From: RBG-13-68-16 sp041494245
GTDB taxonomy: Bacteria; Acidobacteriota; Thermoanaerobaculia; Thermoanaerobaculales; Thermoanaerobaculaceae
Reading direction: 5' to 3'
Assembly: GCA_041494245.1 (NCBI GenBank)
Contig: JBGQAK010000013.1
Location: 1-64,000 of the forward strand
Length of the DNA stretch: 64,000 nt
The notes under the pieces are model-generated. The model made no database searches. It saw nothing but the letters and a program-made list of their open reading frames with translations, and was not told where the DNA came from. The translations under genes were made by a program, and so were the position numbers. This document shows, piece by piece, positions 51,184-60,004 of this stretch; the stretch's first letter is position 1; the number at the start of each line of letters is the position of its first letter.

Positions 51184-52626
51184 CTAACCGCGCAGGCGGC
51201 CGCGGGCCAACGAGGCCACCGTCCCGAGTGCGCAGAGCGCCGCGAAGAACGCAAAAGCGACGCGGCTGCTGGCCAGCAGCAGGGAGGCGTTTGCGGGAGT
51301 GATGGCCGCGCGTCCCATGAAATGGGCGAAGGTCAGCGCGACGAAAGCCATCGAGAGCGCCTGGCCGACCAGGCGCATCGTGCCAAGGGTCGCGGCTCCG
51401 ACGCCGTAGTGCCTTCGGACGACCGAGCTCATGACCGCATTGGTGTTCGGCGAGGAGAAGAGGGCGAAGCCGACGCCGAGCGTGACAAGCTCCGCGACGA
51501 CGAGCCCAAGCGGGGTGCCGGGGCCAAGGCGTGCGAAGGCCGCGAGGGCCAGGCCCGTGAAGATCATTCCGAGCGAGGAGACGAGGCGAGGCTCGATGCG
51601 GTCGGACAGACGGCCCGCCAGCGGGGAGAGCAGGGCCATCAGGACAGGCTGAGCCAAGAGGATGAGCCCGGAGGTCTGCGGGTCGAGGCCCCTGACGGTC
51701 TGGAGGTAGAGCGAGAGCAGGAACGTGACCGCGAAGGTCGCGCTGTAGTTGATCAGGGCCGCTACGTTCGAGAAGGCGAACACCACGTTGCGGAAGAGGC
51801 TCAGGTCGAGGATGGGGTGCGCGGCGTTCAACTCCCGCACCACGAACGCGGCGACGCCGAAAACTCCGACCACCACCGCCCAGCGGGCCGCCGGGTAGGT
51901 CTTGAAGGCCGAGATGCCTCCCACGAGCGACGCGAGGCTGGCGGTGTAGAGGAGCGCCCCGGAGGCGTCGAAGCTCTCGCCGCGGCTCCCGCGCCACTCG
52001 TGCTTGATCTTCAGAGCGGTCACCACTACCGCCAACAGTCCCAAGGCGGCGTTGGCAAAGAAGATCGTGCGCCACCCGAGGTGCTGCGTGAGGACGCCCC
52101 CCACCACCGGGCCGAGCGAGAGCCCGGTGTACACGGCCGCCGTGTTGATCCCCAGCACCTTGCCGCGCTCCTCGGAAGTGAAGGCGCCGGTCAGGATCGC
52201 GACGCCGGTGGCGAAGCCCATCGCCCCGCCGACCCCCTGGAGGAGCCTGAAGGCGATGAGGGTGGCCGCAGAACCGGCCAGGCCGCTCGCCAGGGAGAAG
52301 ACGACGTGGATGAGCATCCCGGCGAGGAACACGCGCGTGCGCCCGGTGATGTCGCCCAGGCGCCCGAACGGGAGGAGAAACGCGGCGGACGCGACGAGGT
52401 AGGACGTGACAACCCAGTTCACCACCACGGCCGAGGATCCGAACTCAGTCCCGATCGCCGGGATCGCCAGGTTGAGGGAGGAGCCCATGAACGGAGGGAG
52501 GAAGGACGCGATGCAGGTTGCGAGGAGGACGTTGGTCTGCTCGCTGTTTCGCGCCCGGGAAGCCCCCGCCTCGTTGCCGGGCACGCGTGGCGAGCCCTCC
52601 GGCCCAGCGTGTGCGGGGCGCTGCAT
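51184..52626 (-). CDS. MFS drug/metabolite exporter, DHA2 (EmrB/QacA) type
   Basis: 480 aa from ATG 52626 (an upstream in-frame start adds 18 residues). About 14 transmembrane helices. Motif A GRLGDITGRTRVFLAG, motif C-like LLQGVGGAMGFATGVAI and motif NWVVTSYLVASAAFLLPF are those of proton-driven 14-helix exporters. Substrate unknown; no regulator gene adjoins it. Confidence 0.85.
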   Translation of the reverse strand: MQRPAHAGPEGSPRVPGNEAGASRARNSEQTNVLLATCIASFLPPFMGSSLNLAIPAIGTEFGSSAVVVNWVVTSYLVASAAFLLPFGRLGDITGRTRVFLAGMLIHVVFSLASGLAGSAATLIAFRLLQGVGGAMGFATGVAILTGAFTSEERGKVLGINTAAVYTGLSLGPVVGGVLTQHLGWRTIFFANAALGLLAVVVTALKIKHEWRGSRGESFDASGALLYTASLASLVGGISAFKTYPAARWAVVVGVFGVAAFVVRELNAAHPILDLSLFRNVVFAFSNVAALINYSATFAVTFLLSLYLQTVRGLDPQTSGLILLAQPVLMALLSPLAGRLSDRIEPRLVSSLGMIFTGLALAAFARLGPGTPLGLVVAELVTLGVGFALFSSPNTNAVMSSVVRRHYGVGAATLGTMRLVGQALSMAFVALTFAHFMGRAAITPANASLLLASSRVAFAFFAALCALGTVASLARGRLRG

Positions 52627-52683
52627 GATCCGATCGTACCAAAGGGACCCGGACGTTCCCCGCGTGCCCCTACGGCGCACGGG

Positions 52684-54867
52684 CTAGAGCGAGCGGCGCA
52701 GGTAGGAAGCGAGGGCGTCGGGGGGCAGCGCCTCGCAGAGGTACCACCCCTGGCCGAACGGGCAGCGCAGCTTCGTGAGCGCGTCGGCCTGGGACTGGTG
52801 CTCGATCCCCTCGGCAACCACGTCGATGTTGAGGCCCCGCCCGAGGCGGATGATCGCCTGGACCAGCGCGCTGGCGCCCTTGTCGCTCGTGATGCCGTCC
52901 ACGAACACGCGGTCCACCTTGACGATGTCCACCGGGAAGCGCCGCAGGTGAGAGAGGGAGGAGTAGCCGGTGCCGAAGTCGTCGAGGGCGAGCCTGACGC
53001 CGAGGGCCTTGAGGGCGTTGAGGTGATTGGTGGTGTTGTCGCTGTCGATGAGGATGGCGCTTTCGGTGATCTCGAGCACCAGGTGCTCGGCCTCCAGCCC
53101 GGTGTCAGCGAGCACTTCGGAGACCTCCTCGACCAGGGTCGGGTCCTGGAGACGGGTCGGCGAGACGTTCACGGAGAGCATCAACGGTGAGGTGATCGGA
53201 ACCTCGGCCTTGAGGGTCTTGAGGATCTCGCAGGCCTCGCGCAGGACCCAGCGGTCAATCTCCACCATGAGGCCGGCCTGCTCGGCGAGAGGCAGGAACG
53301 CCGCCGCCGGCAGCAGGCCGCGTTCCAGGTGGTGCCAGCGGACCAGCGCCTCGATCCCGACGACCCGGGTCGGCATGAGCGCGAAGATGGGCTGGAAGTG
53401 CACCGCAAGCTGCTGCTGGTCGATCGCGTGCTGAAGCTCGGCCTCGAGGTCGAGCCTCCGCAGGGCGTCCGCGTGCATCGCCTCTTCGAAGACGACGATG
53501 CGGCCCTTCCCCTGGGTCTTCGCGGCGTTCTTCGCGGTGTCCGCGTTGCGCAGCAGCGCCTCAGCGGTGGCTGCCGTCAGGCCCTCCACGGCGATGCCGA
53601 TGCTCGCCCGCAGCCAGACGCTTCTGTCCCCCACGGTGAACGGCTCGGCGAAGATGGCCATGATGCGCTCGGCCGCGGCGACCGCGTCGGCCGCTGACGA
53701 CACGTCCTCGACGAGCAGGGCGAACTCGTCCCCCCCGAAGCGGGCGATGGCGTCGCCGGAGCGCACGCTCGTCCGCAGCCGGTCGGAGAACTCGATCAGC
53801 ACCTCGTCGCCGGCCGCGTGCCCGAGGCTGTCGTTGATGAGCTTGAAATCGTCCAGGTCGAGGAACAGCAGCGCCATCAGCTGGTCGGTGCCGCGCCTGC
53901 GCGAGAGGGCGTGGGAGATACGGTCGAGGAAGAGAGCGCGGTTGGGCAGGTTCGTGAGGAGGTCGTGCAGCGCCTGGTAGACGTTTTGCGAGGCGAGCAG
54001 CCGCTGCTCCTCGTGCAACCGCGCGTTGGCGATGGCCGCCGCGGCCTGCTCCCCGAACAGGCTCAGGGCGCGAAGCTGGTGCTGGTTGTAGGCGGAGCCC
54101 TCGGCGGCGTTGATGTTGAGTATGCCTAGCAGGACCTCGCGGTGGATCAGCGGCACCGAGAGCGCGCTCGTCGGGGGGGGTTGGGTCTGGTTCTCGCGGG
54201 AGCGGCGCCCGGGGTCGATCACGCCGTTGATCAGCAGGGGCTCCCTGGTGCTGGCGACTCGCCCGGCGATACCCTCGTCGAACTTGGCGCGGGCGCCACG
54301 CGCCGCACTGTTGCCCTTCGAGCACACCGTCCGGAGCTCGTCCTCGCCGTGGACCAGCATGATCGAGCCGTCGTGACCGCCGAGCAGCTCGTGCGCGCAG
54401 TCGAGGATGGTCTCCAGCACCTCCTGGAGGTCGAGGACCACGTTCATCGCCTTGCCGGCCTCGAGCAGCGTGCTCACCTCGCGGAGGCGGTTGGTGAGAG
54501 CGGCCGTGAGGACGCGCTCCTCCACGAGGAGACGCGTCAGAGTCCGGAGCTGCAGCTCCTTCTCGATCGCGTAGGCGCAGAACAGCACGGCGACGCCGAC
54601 CAGGCCCCCCAGGACGCCACCCGTGCTCAGCCATTCCGGTAGGCGTACGTCGTGCCAGAGCGTGAAGGTCACGAGGGCCGCCACGACGGCGAGCAGCAGG
54701 GAAAGGGTGAGGATCCAGAGCTGGAAGCGGCGCGCCTCGACGGCCTCGAGGGTCGGCGTCTCGAAGTCGCGCAGGCCGGCGATACGGGCCGCGCGCTCAG
54801 TCAGTGACCGCCCTGTGCCGGTCTCCTCAGAACTCACTCTGGGTGCTCGCGCTTTCTCCGCCCCCAT
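52684..54867 (-). CDS. GAF-GGDEF-EAL c-di-GMP signalling protein
   Basis: 727 aa. Two membrane helices at residues 48-69 and 82-102, then a helical stretch and a GAF domain (about 135-285). The GGDEF domain keeps RFGGDEF, DLDDFKLINDSLGHAAGDEVL, and the EAL domain keeps GIEALVRWHH, DDFGTGYSSLSHL and VVAEGIEH with catalytic acidic residues in place. Both activities could therefore be intact, with GAF ligand binding choosing between c-di-GMP synthesis and breakdown. It is one of three c-di-GMP genes in the window. Confidence 0.92.
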   Translation of the reverse strand: MGAEKARAPRVSSEETGTGRSLTERAARIAGLRDFETPTLEAVEARRFQLWILTLSLLLAVVAALVTFTLWHDVRLPEWLSTGGVLGGLVGVAVLFCAYAIEKELQLRTLTRLLVEERVLTAALTNRLREVSTLLEAGKAMNVVLDLQEVLETILDCAHELLGGHDGSIMLVHGEDELRTVCSKGNSAARGARAKFDEGIAGRVASTREPLLINGVIDPGRRSRENQTQPPPTSALSVPLIHREVLLGILNINAAEGSAYNQHQLRALSLFGEQAAAAIANARLHEEQRLLASQNVYQALHDLLTNLPNRALFLDRISHALSRRRGTDQLMALLFLDLDDFKLINDSLGHAAGDEVLIEFSDRLRTSVRSGDAIARFGGDEFALLVEDVSSAADAVAAAERIMAIFAEPFTVGDRSVWLRASIGIAVEGLTAATAEALLRNADTAKNAAKTQGKGRIVVFEEAMHADALRRLDLEAELQHAIDQQQLAVHFQPIFALMPTRVVGIEALVRWHHLERGLLPAAAFLPLAEQAGLMVEIDRWVLREACEILKTLKAEVPITSPLMLSVNVSPTRLQDPTLVEEVSEVLADTGLEAEHLVLEITESAILIDSDNTTNHLNALKALGVRLALDDFGTGYSSLSHLRRFPVDIVKVDRVFVDGITSDKGASALVQAIIRLGRGLNIDVVAEGIEHQSQADALTKLRCPFGQGWYLCEALPPDALASYLRRSL

Positions 54868-55007
54868 GCGAACCGGGGGCGGGCGATCCGTGGGTCGGGG
54901 TGCGTCACGTCACCACTCCGCACCGCCGCGGGTTCGCCACCGCACGCGCTTTCATGGTACTACGGGGGGAACCGGGCGTCCACCGCGGCGCCGCCGTGAC
55001 GGCCCCT

Positions 55008-56099
55008 TCAGCGCGCGAGCAGCCCCAGCGCGATTTGCGCGGCAGCCTCGGCCCCGTTGGCCCGCGTGCCCTGCGCCCTCCCCAGCGCGAGCAGGGCGGG
55101 GAGCTTCTCGATCCAGGCCCCGCTCGCGAGCTCCTCGGGGGTGATCGGGAGCCCCGGCATCGCGGCGTTCACGAACGCCGCCAGGGTGGGGGACTCGCGG
55201 AACGTGGGCCTCCCGACGTGGCCGAGCGGAACCCCCGCCGCGTAGACCTCCGCCACCGTGCTGTACCCGAGCTTGGCGATCACCGCGTCGGCGGCGTGCA
55301 CAAGGTCGGGGTGAAAGAACCCCGAGCGGTGCGGGAGCGCCACCAGCCGTCCCCGCCGCTCGATGCGGTCCGATGCGCCGGGAACGACGAAGAACGCCTC
55401 GGCGTGGCTCTCGATCCGGTCGAGCGCCGCGGGGCGCCAGGGGACGCCTCCCATGGTGATCAGCACTGTGCGGGCGTCCTCGGGCAGGCCGAGGCTCCGG
55501 CGGATGGCCGCCGCTGGGGTGCGGGGCGCGCGGCTCACCGGCGGCACGACCGGGGAGCTCCCGTCCCTCCTGCACACCGGCTCGGTCTGGACGCGGGCGT
55601 CGGCCGCGGCAAACACGCCGGCAAGCGTCGCAATGGCCGCGGAGAACGCGGGCCGCCGCTCCACGTACGGCTCATAGATCCAGTCCCAGGTGAAGTTCTC
55701 GACCAGGACGGAGGGGATCCGCGCCCGCCGCGCCGCCGCGAGCCCGAGCGGCGAGATGTCGGCGAGCGCGAGCCGGCACCCCAGCCGGTGCAGCTCTGCC
55801 GCCAGGGCGTCCAGTGCGGCGTCACCGAAGGGGAGGAACCCGGCCAGCTGCCTCAGCGTCTCGTCCAGGTCCTCGGCGATTGGTGTCGTCTGGGCCAGGC
55901 CGACGTCGGTCAGGAGGGAGTGGTAGCCAAACCGGCAGGAGAGGGAGTCGGCGAAGAACCACTCCGGCACCAGCGTGAAGACCTCGAACGTGACCGCTCG
56001 GTCGAGCTCGGCGAGCGCCTCCATCACGGCGCAGGCGCGCGCCGCGTGCCCGTACCCGTGGGGGGAGACGAAAACGGCGATGGGGCAGCGCTCGGCCAT
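55008..56099 (-). CDS. GT-B glycosyltransferase (MurG/UGT-like)
   Basis: 363 aa. The N-terminal domain begins VFVSPHGYGHAARACAVMEAL (glycine-rich acceptor loop), and the C-terminal donor site has VLITMGGVPW, HAADAVIAKLGYSTVAEVYAAGVPLGHV, as in UDP-sugar GT-B enzymes. The whole resembles the glycosyltransferase-like half of L-arabinokinases. Sugar donor and acceptor unknown. Confidence 0.72.
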   Translation of the reverse strand: MAERCPIAVFVSPHGYGHAARACAVMEALAELDRAVTFEVFTLVPEWFFADSLSCRFGYHSLLTDVGLAQTTPIAEDLDETLRQLAGFLPFGDAALDALAAELHRLGCRLALADISPLGLAAARRARIPSVLVENFTWDWIYEPYVERRPAFSAAIATLAGVFAAADARVQTEPVCRRDGSSPVVPPVSRAPRTPAAAIRRSLGLPEDARTVLITMGGVPWRPAALDRIESHAEAFFVVPGASDRIERRGRLVALPHRSGFFHPDLVHAADAVIAKLGYSTVAEVYAAGVPLGHVGRPTFRESPTLAAFVNAAMPGLPITPEELASGAWIEKLPALLALGRAQGTRANGAEAAAQIALGLLAR

Positions 56100-56336
56100 G
56101 CGAGGACGCGATGAGTGTACCAGCGGCGTCGTGGCTCTCTGCCGGCTCCGGTCCCCGTGTCGTGATGACCAGATCGGAGTGCGCCCGTGACCTCACGGCC
56201 GACGTCGCGCCGTTCATTGGGTCGTCGGAGCGGGTTCGAGGCCCCACGCTCGCGCCGGCGCGCGTGCGGGGTGTCACGGCGGACGCAAAAGATACTTGGT
56301 CTGAGATGAGCTCGCGGTTCCTGGCGGCCGCCGCTG

Positions 56337-56783
56337 CTAGCGCCGTTCCTTGAGCGCAGCCTGGGCCTCGCGGTCAAGGGTGCGGCGCTTGATGGTCTCG
56401 CGCTTGTCGTACAGCTTCTTGCCCTTGGCCAGCGCGAGCTCCACCTTGATCCAATTATCCTCGAGGCCGACGGCGAGCGGAATCACGGTCAGGCCCTTCT
56501 CGGCGACCTTGCCGGCCAGCCGCTCGATGTCGCGCTTGGCCAGCAGGAGCTTGCGCCTGCGCGTGGGCTCGTGGTTGGCGTAGCCGGCGTTCTGGTAGGG
56601 CGAGATGTGAACGTCGGCGAGGAACGCTTCCCCGACCTCAAAGGCGACCCACCCGTCCTGCAGCTTGACGTGTCCGGCACGGACCGACTTCACCTCGCTG
56701 CCGGTAAGGACGAGACCGGCCGTGAAGCGCTCGAGAAACTCGTACTCGAAGCGGGCGCGACGGTTGGACGCGAGCACCTTCAC
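56337..56783 (-). CDS. smpB: SsrA-binding protein SmpB
   Basis: 148 aa from GTG 56783. Full-length family protein: NRRARFEYEFLERFTAGLVLTGSEVKS, HISPYQNAG, HEPTRRRKLLL, VELALAKGKKLYDKRETIKRR. It delivers tmRNA to stalled ribosomes in trans-translation. The start overlaps the stop of the HD-GYP gene by 4 nt, so the two are an operon. I found no tmRNA gene in the window. Confidence 0.95.
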   Translation of the reverse strand: MKVLASNRRARFEYEFLERFTAGLVLTGSEVKSVRAGHVKLQDGWVAFEVGEAFLADVHISPYQNAGYANHEPTRRRKLLLAKRDIERLAGKVAEKGLTVIPLAVGLEDNWIKVELALAKGKKLYDKRETIKRRTLDREAQAALKERR

Positions 56784-58288
56784 GTGCGGACCACTTCGGC
56801 GAGGACGGGGACGAGGTCGGGGTCGAACTGCCGCCCCGCCTCGACACGGATCACGCTGAGCGCGTTGTCCCGCCCGGTCGGGCGCCGGTACGAGGTGGGC
56901 GACGTGAGGACGTCGTAGACCTCGGCGATGTGGATGATGCGGGAGACGAGCGGGATGTTGCGTCCCGCCATGCGCGTGGGGTACCCGCGACCGTCCCAGC
57001 GCTCGTGGTGGTGCAGGATCGCGAGCGCCAGGTCGCCGGGAAATGCCGCGTTCTCGACGATGCGGGCGCCGACCTCGGGGTGGCGCATGAAGAGCTGGCG
57101 TTCGGGCTCGCCGGGGCGGTCGATGCGGTAGACGCGGGCGTAATCGAGCTCCCTCATGCCGACGTCGTGCAGGTAGGCGGCGACGGTGATCAGCTCCTCC
57201 TCGCTCTCGGGGAGCCGGAGGGTGGTCGCGATCCGCTGCGCCAGCTCGGAAGTCCCCTGGCAGTGCTGGCGGAGGTGGGCGAACGGAGTCTCCCCGGGCT
57301 CGAGCAGCGCCCGCGCGAGGTTGCGGACCGCCCGGCGGTAGTCCGCCGCCGTGCGCGCCACGGCCAGGTGTCGGGCGGCGGCGATGAGGACCGGCTCGCC
57401 GGCCGCCGATCCGCTGGGCGTGAGGACCGAGAGGACGACCCATACCGGCGGCCCCTTGTGCAGCACCGAGGTGCGGATCTCCTCGCTGCGCGCCTCCCTG
57501 CCGCCGCTCTCCTGTTCCTCCCACCCCCAGGCGTCCGGGGGCGGCATCCGCACTCCCGCTTCCAGGAACGCGCGCGTCTGGTGGGAGGCGAGCGCCTCAC
57601 GGCCCTGTTCGTCCAGCGGCGCCGTCCGCAGGATGAGGGCGCGGACGCTCTTTCCGTCGGTCACGGTAAGGGCGGTCGCGGCGATGCCGGGCATGCTGGA
57701 GAGCGCCCGCAGGATGCTGGTCAGTTCCTCGATGATCCAGCGGTGCGGGAGGCCGGGCGTGAGCGGGCGTGCGGGGGTCACGGCCGGGAGCGGTGGCGCC
57801 TGGGCCAGCCTCTGCTCGGGCTTGACGGCCGGCGCGCCGTAGATCCCGAGCTCCCCGAGGAAGTCCTCCATCGCCTCGGCGATCGCACGTGCGACACCGA
57901 TGTCGAGGGGGCCGAACAGCGCCTTGCGGGACTTGTCGCGGACGTCCACCAGCCCCACGAGCCGGTCGCCGAGCGTGAGAGGGATGGTGAGGAGGTGGGA
58001 GGTCCCTGCGCTTTCGAGCAGGGTCCGAAGGGCGGGGTAGTCGGTCGCGTCGTTCAGGTAGGTGGGTTCGGTCCGCCGGCGCCGCACCCAGTCCCACAGC
58101 GGGTCCCCGGCCTTGATGACAGCGGTCAGGCTGTCCCGGCGCCCGAAGCCGTAACTTGTCGCGAGCTCGAACCCCCCCTCACTCCCCTGCAGGTAGAGCG
58201 CGGCCTTGGTGGCCTCCAGGTTCTCCATGCAGCGGTAGAGGATCTCCTTGGCCCGCAGCTCGCTTTGGGGATCCCACGTCTGCAGCAT
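56780..58288 (-). CDS. GAF and HD-GYP c-di-GMP phosphodiesterase-like protein
   Basis: 502 aa from ATG 58288; the frame extends upstream but only this start gives a sensible N-terminus. Residues 10-150 are a GAF domain (LLTIPLTLGDRLVGLVDV). A middle region of about 200 residues with no clear family follows. The C-terminal HD-GYP domain has YLHDVGM (HD metal pair), HPEVGARI, HHHERWDGRGYP and a likely nucleotide site, so hydrolysis of c-di-GMP is likely. It forms an operon with smpB and is divergent from lpxC across a palindrome at 58322. Confidence 0.85.
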   Translation of the reverse strand: MLQTWDPQSELRAKEILYRCMENLEATKAALYLQGSEGGFELATSYGFGRRDSLTAVIKAGDPLWDWVRRRRTEPTYLNDATDYPALRTLLESAGTSHLLTIPLTLGDRLVGLVDVRDKSRKALFGPLDIGVARAIAEAMEDFLGELGIYGAPAVKPEQRLAQAPPLPAVTPARPLTPGLPHRWIIEELTSILRALSSMPGIAATALTVTDGKSVRALILRTAPLDEQGREALASHQTRAFLEAGVRMPPPDAWGWEEQESGGREARSEEIRTSVLHKGPPVWVVLSVLTPSGSAAGEPVLIAAARHLAVARTAADYRRAVRNLARALLEPGETPFAHLRQHCQGTSELAQRIATTLRLPESEEELITVAAYLHDVGMRELDYARVYRIDRPGEPERQLFMRHPEVGARIVENAAFPGDLALAILHHHERWDGRGYPTRMAGRNIPLVSRIIHIAEVYDVLTSPTSYRRPTGRDNALSVIRVEAGRQFDPDLVPVLAEVVRT

Positions 58289-58321
58289 CGTTTCTCCCGC
58301 CGCGGAGTCTAGCATCGCCGA

Positions 58322-58341
58322 GTGTGGTTTTATTGCCACAC
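58322..58341. promoter_or_regulatory. Palindrome upstream of lpxC, shared with the ntrYX operon
   Basis: GTGTGG-TTTTATTG-CCACAC. The motif TGTGG-T-N3-ATTGCCACA is repeated before the DUF4390 gene (59480-59505). It lies in the divergent gap between the HD-GYP gene and lpxC, 102 bp before the lpxC start. Probable operator of an unidentified factor. Confidence 0.55.
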
Positions 58342-58442
58342 ACCGCGGTGACCAGGCCACAGGACAGCGTCGGCGGGCGGTCCAATGGCGGCTCGCACGC
58401 TGGCACGCTCCTCGCACAAGGCTTGGCCCAGAAGGGAAAGGC

Positions 58443-59351
58443 ATGGCCAGACAGAGGACGATACGCCAGTCGGTCGGCACGAGCGGCGCCGGGATTCACG
58501 GGGGCGAGCAGGTCAGCCTCACGCTCCTCCCCGCGCCCCCGGGCACGGGCATCGTCTTTGTGCGCACTGATCTGGGCATCGCCATCCCCGCCCGGGCCGA
58601 GAACGCCCGCGACGTGGCCTATGCCACCACCCTCCAGCTCCGCGGTGCGGAGGTGCGCACGGTCGAGCACCTCCTGGCCGCTCTATCGGGCGTCGGTGTC
58701 ACCGACGTGTTCGTGGAGCTCGACGGGGCCGAGGTGCCGATCCTGGACGGGTCCGCGCTGCCGTTCGTTGAGATGCTCAGGAAAGCCGGGCTCGTCGAGC
58801 AAGGCGGGACGCTCCCGGAAATGGTCGTGAGGAAGGCGGTCACGGTCGGCGACAGGGAGCGCTCCATCGAGCTGCGGCCGGCGCCGGAGCTGACCGTGGA
58901 CTACCGTGTGAGGGTCGACGCGCCCACCGTGGGGAGCCAGCGCTTCATCGGGCCGCTGACGCCGCAGCGCTTCACAACAGCGATCGCACCGGCCCGCCGG
59001 CTGGGGTTCCTGGGCGACACAGGCGCACCGAAGCGACAGGGCCTGGGGCCGGGCAAGACCCTCTCAAGCCTCACCGCGGACGGAAGGCTTCCCTCCGAGG
59101 GGCTGCGTTTCCGGGACGAGTTCGTCCGCCACAAGGTCTTGGACCTGGTGGGCGACCTGGCGCTGCTTGAGTACCCGCTGCGCGCCCACGTCGTGGTGCA
59201 GCAGGGGGGACACGCGCTCCACGTGGCGGCCGTGCACGAGCTTCTGGCGCACCCGGAGGTGTGGGAGCTCACGGAGCCCGACCGTCTCGCCCCGTTGACC
59301 GTCCGCCCCTACATCGGCGAGCTGGAGACAGAGGCTGTCCTCGCCGGTTAG
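58443..59351 (+). CDS. lpxC: UDP-3-O-acyl-N-acetylglucosamine deacetylase LpxC
   Basis: 302 aa from ATG 58443 behind GAAGGGAAA. Zinc ligands are His76 (TVEHLLAAL), His230 and Asp234 (DEFVRHKVLDLVGDL), and the catalytic-site His257 is in GGHALH. GAGIHGG at the start is the family opening. It catalyses the first committed step of lipid A synthesis in the cytoplasm and shows that the cell makes lipopolysaccharide. The usual C-terminal half is present in full. Confidence 0.93.
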   Translation: MARQRTIRQSVGTSGAGIHGGEQVSLTLLPAPPGTGIVFVRTDLGIAIPARAENARDVAYATTLQLRGAEVRTVEHLLAALSGVGVTDVFVELDGAEVPILDGSALPFVEMLRKAGLVEQGGTLPEMVVRKAVTVGDRERSIELRPAPELTVDYRVRVDAPTVGSQRFIGPLTPQRFTTAIAPARRLGFLGDTGAPKRQGLGPGKTLSSLTADGRLPSEGLRFRDEFVRHKVLDLVGDLALLEYPLRAHVVVQQGGHALHVAAVHELLAHPEVWELTEPDRLAPLTVRPYIGELETEAVLAG

Positions 59352-59479
59352 GGCTGGGCCAACGGCCAAGCGCTTCGAGTGAGGGGCCAGGTGAGGGCAG
59401 ACCGCGCCTCATCGCTCCCAGCTCTTTCCTTGCGCCTTCCGCCTCGCTCCTCGCAACCCGTTGCTCCTGGTCGGTTCTC

Positions 59480-59505
59480 ATGGTGTGGTAGGATTGCCAC
59501 ACCAT
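59480..59505. promoter_or_regulatory. Palindrome at the start of the DUF4390-ntrYX operon
   Basis: ATGGTGTGG-TAGGATTG-CCACACCAT, perfect 9-bp arms with 8-nt spacer. The right arm includes the ATG start at 59504. It shares TGTGGT-N3-ATTGCCACA with the lpxC site. It could be an operator or, in RNA, a hairpin that hides the start codon. Confidence 0.6.
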
Positions 59506-60004
59506 GATCCTGGCCGCGATCCTGCTGGCCACGGCGCCACTTCCGGAGCTCAAGGTGGAGCTCAAGCCGAACCCGGGTCGGCTGGAAGTCCAGATGACCG
59601 TCCAGCGGGAGCTCCCGGGCGAGTGGGTCGAGGCGCTCAAGGCCGGCGCGCCGGTCGCCGTCACCTACCGCATGCGCCTCTACCGCAACCGCCACTTCCT
59701 GTGGGACCAGCGCGTCGCCGGCCATGAGTTGGTGGTCAAGGCGCAGCGCGACACGCTCACGGGCGTGATGTCGCTGTCGGCCGAACTCGACGGGGAGATC
59801 CTCGCCTCGCGCCAGGTGGACTCGCTCGAGGAGGCGATCCGCTACGTGGTCCACCCGCCGCCATCGGACATCGCGATCCCGCTGCGCGCCGAACCGCTGT
59901 GGCTGTTCGTCCGCGCGGAGTTCATGACCCGCTACAAGGTGCTGGTCATCCCCTACACGGTCGGAACCGACTGGATCCAGCTCGCGGTGCCGGAGTCCCC
60001 ATGA
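59504..60004 (+). CDS. DUF4390 protein upstream of NtrY
   Basis: 166 aa with a short hydrophobic N-terminus (about 1-12), probably a signal sequence. DUF4390-like features: beta-strand pattern with VTYRMRLYRNRHFLWDQRV, LEEAIRYVV and LWLFVRAEFMTRYKV. The stop overlaps the ntrY start as ATGA. Such proteins regularly precede NtrY-type kinases, so a sensory or accessory role is likely; biochemical function unknown. Confidence 0.82.
   Translation: MILAAILLATAPLPELKVELKPNPGRLEVQMTVQRELPGEWVEALKAGAPVAVTYRMRLYRNRHFLWDQRVAGHELVVKAQRDTLTGVMSLSAELDGEILASRQVDSLEEAIRYVVHPPPSDIAIPLRAEPLWLFVRAEFMTRYKVLVIPYTVGTDWIQLAVPESP

Noticed and set aside
56220..56290. Possible tRNA or tmRNA 3' end around GGTTCGAGGCC upstream of the glycosyltransferase and near smpB.
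   Set aside because: No acceptor stem or anticodon arm could be folded, and no ANNYALA-type tag frame was found.
58322..58341. Sigma-54 (-24/-12) promoter reading of the lpxC-upstream motif.
   Set aside because: The GG and GC pairs are too close (7 bp between them instead of about 10), and the motif is a palindrome, which fits an operator better.
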